The notes beneath the pieces were generated by a model. It was not told where the DNA came from and did not search any database. It saw only the letters and a list, made by a program, of their open reading frames with translations. Of a DNA stretch of 10,647 nt, positions 6,022-10,647 are shown piece by piece; within the stretch, counting starts at the first letter, position 1, and each line of letters starts with the position of its first letter. This DNA comes from Brevundimonas vancanneytii (GTDB lineage: Bacteria > Pseudomonadota > Alphaproteobacteria > Caulobacterales > Caulobacteraceae): the NCBI GenBank assembly GCA_945874855.1, contig CAMCIP010000067.1, positions 1-10,647 on the forward strand, read 5' to 3'. A program made the position numbers and the translations under genes.

Positions 6022-6777
6022 TTAGCCCTCACGTCCGCGGTCGCGACGCGGGCCGCGGTCGCCACGGGGACCACCACGCTCGCGGCCTTCGTTCGACGAC
6101 GGGCCGGCGGCTTCCTGGGCCCAGCGCTTGTCCTGGGCCATCGGGTCGTGCTCGAGCACTTCGCCTTTGAAAACCCAGACCTTCACGCCAATGATGCCGT
6201 AGGTCGTCTTGGCTTCGTAGAAGCCGTAGTCGATGTCGGCGCGCAGGGTGTGCAGCGGCACGCGGCCCTCGCGATACCATTCCATCCGCGCGATTTCGGC
6301 ACCGCCGAGGCGACCCGAGACGTTCATCCGGATGCCCTTGGCGCCCAGACGCATGGCCGACTGCATCGACCGCTTCATGGCGCGGCGGAAGGCCACGCGG
6401 CGCTCCAGCTGCTGGGCGATGTTCTCGGCGACCAGCTGGGCGTCGACCTCGGGCTTGCGGACCTCGACGATGTTCAGGTGAACCTCGCCCTCGGTCATGG
6501 CCGAGATGTCCTTGCGCAGCTTCTCGATGTCGGCGCCCTTCTTGCCGATCACGACGCCCGGACGGGCGGCATAGATCGTCACGCGGCACTTCTTGTGCGG
6601 GCGCTCGATGATGATGCGCGACACGCCGGCGGCCGACAGACGCTCGCGCAGCCAGGCGCGCAGCTTCAGGTCCTGGTGCAGCAGGCGCGCATACTCGGCG
6701 CCACCGGCGAACCAGCGGCTGTCCCAAGTGCGGTTGACGCCGAGCCGAAGCCCGATCGGATTGACTTTCTGACCCAT
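6022..6777 (-). CDS. rpsC: 30S ribosomal protein S3
   Basis: S3 forms part of the mRNA entry tunnel on the small-subunit head together with S4 and S5, and contributes to mRNA unwinding. The 251-residue protein has the N-terminal opening MGQKVNPIGLRLGVNRTWDSRWFA, a type-II KH domain with the GKKG loop at 78-81 (VVIGKKGADIEKL), and the C-terminal domain with RRAMKRSMQSAMRLGAKGIRM, SGRLGGAEIAR and the GIIGVKVWVFKGE block. It ends in an Arg/Gly-rich tail (about 225-251) absent from E. coli S3 (233 residues). The ATG at 6777 overlaps the rplV stop by one base (TGATG), with GAGG 7 nt upstream. Confidence 0.99.
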   Translation of the reverse strand: MGQKVNPIGLRLGVNRTWDSRWFAGGAEYARLLHQDLKLRAWLRERLSAAGVSRIIIERPHKKCRVTIYAARPGVVIGKKGADIEKLRKDISAMTEGEVHLNIVEVRKPEVDAQLVAENIAQQLERRVAFRRAMKRSMQSAMRLGAKGIRMNVSGRLGGAEIARMEWYREGRVPLHTLRADIDYGFYEAKTTYGIIGVKVWVFKGEVLEHDPMAQDKRWAQEAAGPSSNEGRERGGPRGDRGPRRDRGREG

Positions 6778-7157
6778 CAGGCGGCCTCGCCGGCTTCGCG
6801 GACCACGATGGTGATCTCGGCAAAAGGTTTCAGGATGCGCGAGGAGCGACCGCGAGCGCGGCTCGCGAAACGCTTCATCACCAGGTTCTTGCCCACAAAG
6901 GCCTCGGCCACGATCAGGCTGTCGATGTCGAGGTTGTGGTTGTTCTCGGCGTTGGACACGGCCGAGTACAGCACCTTGCGGACGTCGCCGGCGATGCGCT
7001 TGCGGCTGAACTCCAGCTCGTTCAGCGCCTTCTGCACCGGCAGACCACGGATGGACTGGGCCACGAGGTTCAGCTTCTGCGGGCTGATCCGCACGTTCAC
7101 CAGCTTGGCGCGGGCTTCGGTCGGCGCCACGCGCCGGGGGTTCTGGGTCTTGGCCAT
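6777..7157 (-). CDS. rplV: 50S ribosomal protein L22
   Basis: L22 lines the nascent-peptide tunnel; its extended beta-hairpin with L4 forms the constriction and is a site of macrolide-resistance changes in other bacteria. The 126-residue product shows ARAKLVNVRISPQKLNLVAQSIRG (about 15-38), LEFSRKRIAGDVRKVLYSAVSNAENNH (48-74) and the L22 signature KRFASRARGRSSRI (95-108). It is about 16 residues longer than E. coli L22, mostly at the N-terminus. The ATG at 7157 is 5 nt after the rpsS stop with GAGGA upstream. The stop overlaps the rpsC start as TGATG. No deletion is visible in the hairpin region. Confidence 0.98.
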   Translation of the reverse strand: MAKTQNPRRVAPTEARAKLVNVRISPQKLNLVAQSIRGLPVQKALNELEFSRKRIAGDVRKVLYSAVSNAENNHNLDIDSLIVAEAFVGKNLVMKRFASRARGRSSRILKPFAEITIVVREAGEAA

Positions 7158-7162
7158 CGGCG

Positions 7163-7441
7163 TTACTTCCTCTTGGCCTTCTTGTCCGCCGCATGGCCCG
7201 GGAAGTTCCGGGTCGGGGCGAACTCGCCGAGCTTCATGCCGACCATTTCTTCGGAGATCGACACCGGCACATGCTTCTGGCCGTTGTGGACACCGAACGT
7301 CAGGCCGACGAACTGCGGCAGGATGGTGGAGCGACGCGACCAGGTCTTGATCACGTCCTTGCGGCCCGACGACTGAACGGCGTCGGCCTTCTTGAGCAGA
7401 TACCCGTCGACGAACGGGCCTTTCCAGGAGGAACGGGCCAT
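7163..7441 (-). CDS. rpsS: 30S ribosomal protein S19
   Basis: S19 is in the small-subunit head, contacts S13 and the A-site tRNA region and forms a bridge with the large subunit. The 92-residue protein is full length: MARSSWKGPFVDGYLLKKAD, then TWSRRSTILPQFVGLTFGVHNGQKHVPVSI (about 36-65) and the signature MVGMKLGEFAPTRNFPGHAADKKAKRK. More in-frame codons lie upstream inside rplB, but the conserved N-terminus fixes the ATG at 7441, just 2 nt after the rplB stop. rplV follows after 5 nt. Confidence 0.98.
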   Translation of the reverse strand: MARSSWKGPFVDGYLLKKADAVQSSGRKDVIKTWSRRSTILPQFVGLTFGVHNGQKHVPVSISEEMVGMKLGEFAPTRNFPGHAADKKAKRK

Positions 7442-7443
7442 CT

Positions 7444-8277
7444 TTAGCGAGCCTTCTTCACGTGGCGGGTCCGGATGATGAACTTGTCCGTCGCCTTGTT
7501 CTTGCGGGTACGGGTGCCCTTGGTGTCCTTGCCCCACGGCGTGACCGGGGTGCGACCGCCCGAGGTGCGGCCTTCGCCGCCGCCGTGCGGGTGGTCGATC
7601 GGGTTCATGGCGACGCCGCGAACGTGCGGACGCCAGCCCATGTGACGGACGCGGCCGGCCTTGCCGAGGTTCTGGTTCATGTGGTCGGGGTTCGAGACCG
7701 CGCCCACCGTGGCCATGCAGCCGTCCAGAACCATACGCAGTTCACCCGAGCCGAGACGGATCTGGGCATAGCCCTGATCGCGGCCGACCAGCTGGGCGTA
7801 GGCCCCGGCCGAGCGGGCCAGCTGGGCGCCCTTGCCCGGCTTCATCTCGATGTTGTGGATGATCGTGCCGACCGGCATGGACCGCAGCGGCATGGCGTTG
7901 CCCGGCTTGACGTCCACCTTCTCGCCCGCAACCACCGTATCGCCGGCCTTCAGACGCTGCGGCGCGATGATGTAGGCCTTCTCGCCGTCAGCATAGGTGA
8001 TCAGCGCGATGAAGGCGGTCCGGTTGGGGTCGTACTCCAGGCGCTCGACGGTCGCCTCGGCGAACTTGCGACGCTTGAAATCGATCTTGCGGTACAGGGT
8101 CTTGGCCCCGCCGCCACGGAAACGAACGGCGATGCGTCCGCCCTGGCCGCGGCCGCCCGACTTGGTCAGGCCCTCGACCAGCGACTTTTCCGGACGGCCC
8201 TTGTGGAGCTCCGAACGGTCGACCAGCACCAGGGCGCGACGGCCCGGCGATGTCGGATTGTAGGTCTTCAGCGCCAT
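7444..8277 (-). CDS. rplB: 50S ribosomal protein L2
   Basis: L2 is the most conserved large-subunit protein, needed for subunit joining and close to the peptidyl-transferase centre. The 277-residue product matches the usual 273-280. Visible are MALKTYNPTSPGRRALVLVDRSEL, the N-terminal RNA-binding domain with GGRGQGGRIAVRFRGGGAKTLYRKIDFKR (41-69), the SH3-like part, and the C-terminal block MNPIDHPHGGGEGRTSGGR (224-242). His229 stands at the same position as the histidine of E. coli L2 implicated in peptidyl transfer. The ATG at 8277 lies 4 nt after the rplW stop; the ribosome binding site is weak, so coupling is likely. rpsS starts 2 nt downstream. Confidence 0.99.
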   Translation of the reverse strand: MALKTYNPTSPGRRALVLVDRSELHKGRPEKSLVEGLTKSGGRGQGGRIAVRFRGGGAKTLYRKIDFKRRKFAEATVERLEYDPNRTAFIALITYADGEKAYIIAPQRLKAGDTVVAGEKVDVKPGNAMPLRSMPVGTIIHNIEMKPGKGAQLARSAGAYAQLVGRDQGYAQIRLGSGELRMVLDGCMATVGAVSNPDHMNQNLGKAGRVRHMGWRPHVRGVAMNPIDHPHGGGEGRTSGGRTPVTPWGKDTKGTRTRKNKATDKFIIRTRHVKKAR

Positions 8278-8281
8278 CGGA

Positions 8282-8587
8282 TCAGAGCCCCGTCGTCACG
8301 TCGATCGACTGGCCTTCGGCCAGCGTCACGATCGCTTTCTTGATGTCGACCCGACGGCCCATGATGCCGCGGAAACGCTTGGTCTTGCCCTTCTGGACCA
8401 GGGTGTTGACCTTCAGGACATTGACCTTGAACAGGCTCTCGACCGCCGCGGCGATCTCGTCCTTGGTCGCGGTTCCGGCGACCCGGAACACGACCTTGTT
8501 CTGCTCCGACAGGATCGTGGCCTTCTCGGTGATCACCGGAGCCAGGATGGTGTCGTAGTGTTTGGCGGTGGGTTGGGCGCCGGCCAT
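8282..8587 (-). CDS. rplW: 50S ribosomal protein L23
   Basis: L23 sits at the exit of the nascent-peptide tunnel and is the docking point for trigger factor, signal recognition particle and SecY. The 101-residue product has the family core HYDTILAPVITEKATILSEQNKVVFRVAGTATKDEIAAAVESLFKV followed by VLKVNTLVQKGKTKRFRGIMGRRVDIKKAIVTLAEGQSID. The start is set at ATG 8587, which overlaps the rplD stop as TGATG and has AAGGAGG 7 nt upstream, the strongest ribosome binding site seen in the cluster. A GTG at 8590 is an alternative but would leave only 4 nt of spacing. rplB follows after 4 nt. Confidence 0.98.
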   Translation of the reverse strand: MAGAQPTAKHYDTILAPVITEKATILSEQNKVVFRVAGTATKDEIAAAVESLFKVNVLKVNTLVQKGKTKRFRGIMGRRVDIKKAIVTLAEGQSIDVTTGL

Positions 8588-9225
8588 CACGCGGCCTCCT
8601 TCTTGGCGAAGCGGGCCTCGATCGCCTCGACGGCGGCCTTGGTCAGCACCAGCTTGTCGGCCCGCAGGATGTCGTAGACGTTCAGGCCGGCGTTCGGCAG
8701 CACGTCCACCAGCGGGATGTTGCGGGCGGCCAGGCCGAACCCGACGTCGACTTCCGGACCGGCGATGATCAGGGTCTTGGTCCAGCCCAGCTTGCCGAAC
8801 TGCTCACGCAGGGCGGCGGTCTTGGGCTCCTTGACCGAGACGTTGTCGACCACGATCAGGTCGCCCGAGACGACCTTGGACGACAGGGCGTGGCGGAGAG
8901 CCAGGGCCCGGACCTTCTTGGGCAGGGAGAAGCCGTGGTCGCGGACGACGGGGCCGAAGGCGCGCGAGCCACCCACGAACTGGGGCGCACGACGCGAACC
9001 GTGACGGGCGCCACCGGTGCCCTTCTGCTTGTACATCTTCTTGCCGGTGCGAGAGTTCTCGTTCCGGGTCTGGACCTTGTGCGTGCCGGCGCGGCGCTTG
9101 GCCAGTTGCCAGTTGACGTAGCGGGCCAGCAGATCGCCGCGGATCTCGGTGATGCCGAACACGGAGTCCGACACATCGACGTCGCCGGCGGCCTTGCCGT
9201 CCATCTTGATGACTGAAATCTTCAT
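8587..9225 (-). CDS. rplD: 50S ribosomal protein L4
   Basis: L4 is an early-assembling large-subunit protein whose extended loop reaches the tunnel constriction opposite L22. In E. coli L4 also represses its own operon through the S10 leader RNA. The 212-residue product starts MKISVIKMDGKAAGDVDVSDSVFG, has RTGKKMYKQKGTGGARHGSRRAPQFVGG (59-86), the conserved loop, then GPVVRDHGFSLPKKVRALALRHALSSK and a C-terminal half with NVSVKEPKTAALREQFGKLG. It overlaps rplC by four bases (ATGA) and rplW by one. L4-type leader control has been described as largely confined to gammaproteobacteria, so its regulatory role here is uncertain. Confidence 0.98.
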   Translation of the reverse strand: MKISVIKMDGKAAGDVDVSDSVFGITEIRGDLLARYVNWQLAKRRAGTHKVQTRNENSRTGKKMYKQKGTGGARHGSRRAPQFVGGSRAFGPVVRDHGFSLPKKVRALALRHALSSKVVSGDLIVVDNVSVKEPKTAALREQFGKLGWTKTLIIAGPEVDVGFGLAARNIPLVDVLPNAGLNVYDILRADKLVLTKAAVEAIEARFAKKEAA

Positions 9226-10004
9226 TGCGCTTCACCGCCTTCGACGGTTTCGACCGACGCGGTCTCTTCGACGGGCAGGTCCGCAGCCGGCGCGGTCTCT
9301 TCGACCACCGACGCGGCCGACTTGACGCCACCGGGGAACGGGGCCTCGGCCGGGCGGGCCTTCTTGATGGCATCGCGGATCTTGACCCAGGTGCCTTCGT
9401 GACCGGGCACGGCGCCCTTGATCAGGATCAGGCCACGCTTGGCATCAACGCGGAACACGGTCAGATTCTGGGTGGTGACGACTTCCTGACCCAGGTGACC
9501 GGCCATCTTCTTGCCGGGGAAGGTACGGCCCGGATCCTGGCGGTTGCCGGTCGAGCCGTGCGAACGGTGCGAGACCGAGACACCGTGGGTGGCGCGAAGA
9601 CCGCCGAAGTTCCAGCGCTTCATGGCGCCGGCGAAGCCCTTGCCGATGGTCTCGGCCTGGACGTCGACCTTCTGGCCGGCCACGAAGTGATCGGCCGACA
9701 GCTCGGCACCGACGTCCAGCAGGGCGTCTTCCGACACCCGGAACTCGGTCACATGGGCCTTGGGCTCGACTTCCAGCTTGGCGAAAGCTTCGCGCTGGGC
9801 CTTGTTGGTGTTCTTGGCCTTCCTGGCGCCGGCGCCAAGTTGCAGGGCGACATAGCCGTCCCGTGCCTGGGTGCGCTGGCCGACGACCTGACAGCCGTCA
9901 AGCTGCAGCACCGTCACCGGGACGTGCGCGCCGTCTTCGGCGAAGACGCGCGTCATGCCCAGCTTCTTGGCGATCACGCCCGTTCGTAGCGCTGATGTGC
10001 GCAT
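9222..10004 (-). CDS. rplC: 50S ribosomal protein L3
   Basis: L3 is one of the two assembly initiators of the large subunit and reaches toward the peptidyl-transferase centre. The 260-residue product begins TGVIAKKLGMTRVFAEDGAHVPVTVL after a short lead (about residues 8-33). Its central block GFAGAMKRWNFGGLRATHGVSVSHRSHGSTGNRQDPGR (about 123-160) contains Gln156, matching the glutamine methylated by PrmB in E. coli L3, and GKKMAGHLG follows. Length exceeds the roughly 209 residues of E. coli; the surplus includes a Glu/Ala/Pro/Val-rich acidic tail (about 218-260). The ATG at 10004 has AGAGGCGGG upstream and lies 19 nt after rpsJ. The stop overlaps the rplD start as ATGA. Confidence 0.98.
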   Translation of the reverse strand: MRTSALRTGVIAKKLGMTRVFAEDGAHVPVTVLQLDGCQVVGQRTQARDGYVALQLGAGARKAKNTNKAQREAFAKLEVEPKAHVTEFRVSEDALLDVGAELSADHFVAGQKVDVQAETIGKGFAGAMKRWNFGGLRATHGVSVSHRSHGSTGNRQDPGRTFPGKKMAGHLGQEVVTTQNLTVFRVDAKRGLILIKGAVPGHEGTWVKIRDAIKKARPAEAPFPGGVKSAASVVEETAPAADLPVEETASVETVEGGEAQ

Positions 10005-10023
10005 CGGATCCCGCCTCTCTCGC

Positions 10024-10329
10024 TTAAATCTTGATCTCGACGTCCACGCCGGCGGACAGGTCGAGCTTCATGAGCGCGTCCACGGTCTGCGGGGTGGGGT
10101 CGACGATGTCGAGCACGCGCTTGTGCGTGCGGATTTCGAACTGCTCACGCGACTTCTTGTCGACGTGCGGCGAACGGTTCACGGTGAACTTTTCGATCAG
10201 GGTCGGCAGCGGGATCGGACCGCGGACGGTCGCGCCGGTGCGCTTGGCCGTGTTGACGATCTCGCGCGTCGAAAAGTCGAGGACGCGGTGATCGAAGGCC
10301 TTGAGCCTGATGCGGATGCTCTGATCCAT
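10024..10329 (-). CDS. rpsJ: 30S ribosomal protein S10 (NusE)
   Basis: S10 is in the small-subunit head and doubles as NusE, the partner of NusB and NusG in antitermination and transcription-translation coupling. The 101-residue protein is complete: MDQSIRIRLKAFDHRVLDFSTREIVNTAKRTGATVRGPIPLPT, then EKFTVNRSPHVDKKSREQFEIRTHKR (the S10 signature area, about 46-71) and DALMKLDLSAGVDVEIKI. Upstream in-frame codons exist but do not resemble S10, so the ATG at 10329 is chosen. The ribosome binding site is weak (GGGAA about 11 nt upstream) and lies just after a 6-bp hairpin. It is the first gene of the cluster, preceded by about 283 nt of non-coding DNA. Confidence 0.99.
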   Translation of the reverse strand: MDQSIRIRLKAFDHRVLDFSTREIVNTAKRTGATVRGPIPLPTLIEKFTVNRSPHVDKKSREQFEIRTHKRVLDIVDPTPQTVDALMKLDLSAGVDVEIKI

Positions 10330-10347
10330 ATCGGTGCTTATTCCCAA

Positions 10348-10363
10348 GCGGTCAGTGGACCGC
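10348..10363 (-). promoter_or_regulatory. Perfect 6-bp hairpin just upstream of the rpsJ ribosome binding site
   Basis: GCGGTC and GACCGC pair perfectly around the 4-nt loop CACT. The stem ends 18 nt before the rpsJ start codon and 4 nt or less before its weak GGGAA ribosome binding site. It is therefore placed where it could influence initiation. An 8-codon reading frame (ATG at 10378, stop at 10352-10354) overlaps it, but has no convincing ribosome binding site. Confidence 0.45.
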
Positions 10364-10386
10364 GTCCCTGTGAACCATTTCAAAGA

Positions 10387-10415
10387 CCGAAGCCTTCGGG
10401 CCGAAGCCCTCAGGG
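10387..10415 (-). promoter_or_regulatory. Overlapping UUCG-type hairpins with a GGCTTCGG direct repeat
   Basis: On the sense strand GGCTTCGG occurs twice, 14 nt apart. GGGC-TTCG-GCCC (10398-10409) makes a tetraloop hairpin with the very stable C-UUCG-G closure. The same bases can instead form CTTCG-GCC-CGAAG or, with the second copy, CCGAA-GGC-TTCGG. These foldings exclude each other, as in a two-state leader. The switch role is inference. Confidence 0.4.
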
Positions 10416-10427
10416 TACGCAATCCGC

Positions 10428-10465
10428 AAAAACGATCGGCCTGCACGGCGAGCCGCGAGGCCGAC
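10428..10465 (-). terminator. Candidate intrinsic terminator or attenuator in the S10 leader
   Basis: On the minus strand GTCGGCC (10459-10465) pairs with GGCCGAT (10435-10441), including one G-T pair, and an inner GCGG-CTCG-CCGT adds about 4 bp. Two bases later comes TTTTT (10428-10432), the only T5 run on this strand in the leader. It could end transcription of the upstream gene, or, if the promoter at 10559-10587 is real, act as an attenuator in front of rpsJ. The T-run is short, so strength is uncertain. Confidence 0.4.
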
Positions 10466-10558
10466 TAATCCCAAGAGGCTGCAAAGAACAGGGTCTTGAG
10501 GCGTTCCTGCGAACCGCGTCTGCAGCGAACTGCACAGCCGGCCCAACAAGAGTTGGCG

Positions 10559-10587
10559 CTTATGACGGGTGACTCGGCTGCCGTCAA
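10559..10587 (-). promoter_or_regulatory. Candidate sigma-70-type promoter of the S10-spc cluster
   Basis: TTGACG (10582-10587) followed by G gives the TTGACGS -35 element typical of alphaproteobacterial housekeeping promoters. After a 17-nt spacer CATAAG (10559-10564) matches the TATAAT -10 box at 4 of 6 positions. It points toward rpsJ and lies in the only sizeable non-coding space upstream. Start would be near 10552. An inverted repeat TGACGG...CCGTCA (10563-10586) spans the spacer and part of the -35 box. Confidence 0.5.
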
Positions 10588-10612
10588 GCGGCGAAACCGT
10601 GGCAAAGGCCCG

Positions 10613-10647
10613 TCAGCGCTTGCCGACGGTCACCTCGCCGGACCCCA
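10613..10647 (-). CDS. C-terminal end of an unidentified upstream gene
   Basis: At the right edge one minus-strand frame reads GSGEVTVGKR and then TGA at 10613-10615. All ten complete codons end in G or C, as in the real genes of this window, while the other two frames do not show this or stop early. This suggests the last codons of a real gene, but ten residues are too few to name it. It does not look like the end of EF-Tu, whose gene often precedes rpsJ in proteobacteria. Its stop lies 25 nt upstream of the candidate -35 box. Confidence 0.4.
   Translation of the reverse strand, partial: GSGEVTVGKR

Larger units (their letters stand above)
10330..10552 (-). promoter_or_regulatory. Structured 5' leader of the S10 transcript
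   Basis: If transcription starts from the candidate promoter at 10559-10587, the message has about 220 untranslated nucleotides before rpsJ. On the minus strand this stretch shows, in order: TGCAG-TTCG-CTGCA (10521-10534); a bulged stem around GGTTC/GAACG (10501-10517); a larger stem followed by T5 (10428-10465); overlapping GGCTTCGG hairpins (10387-10415); and GCGGTC-CACT-GACCGC (10348-10363). No long reading frame with G/C-rich third positions is seen. The E. coli S10 leader binds L4; I do not recognise that structure here. The boundary at 10552 is an estimate. Confidence 0.45.

Noticed and set aside
5587..7350. A 587-codon open frame on the plus strand, antisense to rplP, rpsC, rplV and rpsS
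   Set aside because: It lies opposite four well-identified ribosomal genes, is rich in Ala/Gly/Asp/Leu/Val/His without recognisable domains, and is explained by the strong G/C third-position bias, which removes stop codons from the opposite strand.
10330..10446. An N-terminal extension of S10 (39 extra in-frame codons)
   Set aside because: The extra residues do not resemble S10, the family starts at the internal Met followed by SIRIRLKAFDHR, and the DNA of the extension is hairpin-rich leader.
10352..10549. A 65-codon minus-strand open frame in the leader upstream of rpsJ
   Set aside because: Starts with TTG, lacks a clear ribosome binding site, shows no G/C third-position preference and runs through several hairpins. 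Considered and dropped as a leader peptide.
1..10647. A novel defence, mobile or biosynthetic system
   Set aside because: Every stretch above 150 nt except 10330-10612 is covered by recognised ribosomal or translocon genes; no integrase, transposase, direct-repeat array or atypical cargo gene is present.

Overview
The window is an almost gap-free ribosomal-protein supercluster, read entirely on the minus strand (right to left). It carries the complete S10 operon (rpsJ-rplC-rplD-rplW-rplB-rpsS-rplV-rpsC-rplP-rpmC-rpsQ), joined directly to the spc operon (rplN-rplX-rplE-rpsN-rpsH-rplF-rplR-rpsE-rpmD-rplO) and running into secY, which is cut by the left edge. All 21 ribosomal-protein genes are intact and close to their usual lengths.

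The DNA is very GC-rich with strong G/C preference at third codon positions. S10 has alphaproteobacterial wording (STREIVNTAKRTGATVRGP), and S3, L3, S5 and L15 carry tails longer than in E. coli. The best -35 box upstream of rpsJ (TTGACGG) fits the alphaproteobacterial housekeeping consensus. Together these point to an alphaproteobacterium, most likely of the order Caulobacterales (Caulobacter/Brevundimonas-like). The genus is my inference from remembered protein wording, not a database result.

Layout from transcription start to end (right to left). 10613-10647: the last codons of an unidentified upstream gene; it does not look like the tuf gene that often precedes rpsJ. 10330-10612: non-coding, holding a candidate promoter and a roughly 220-nt structured leader with several hairpins, one followed by a T5 run. 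10329-5128: S10 operon. 5109-684: spc operon, starting 18 nt after rpsQ with no room for a separate promoter. 605-1: the first 201 codons of secY.

Most junctions are translationally coupled: ATGA or TGATG overlaps, or gaps of 1-19 nt. Only two gaps inside the cluster are longer. rpmD-rplO (147 nt) contains a GGGCCTR heptamer array forming a long inverted repeat. rplO-secY (78 nt) contains a GC-rich two-part hairpin.

The genes build both ribosomal subunits: S3, S5, S8, S10, S14, S17 and S19 in the 30S; L2, L3, L4, L5, L6, L14, L15, L16, L18, L22, L23, L24, L29 and L30 in the 50S. SecY forms the membrane channel to which ribosomes dock via the L23/L29 exit-site region. I see no mobile element, CRISPR array, tRNA, rRNA or novel gene system. 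The points worth a second look are all in non-coding DNA.
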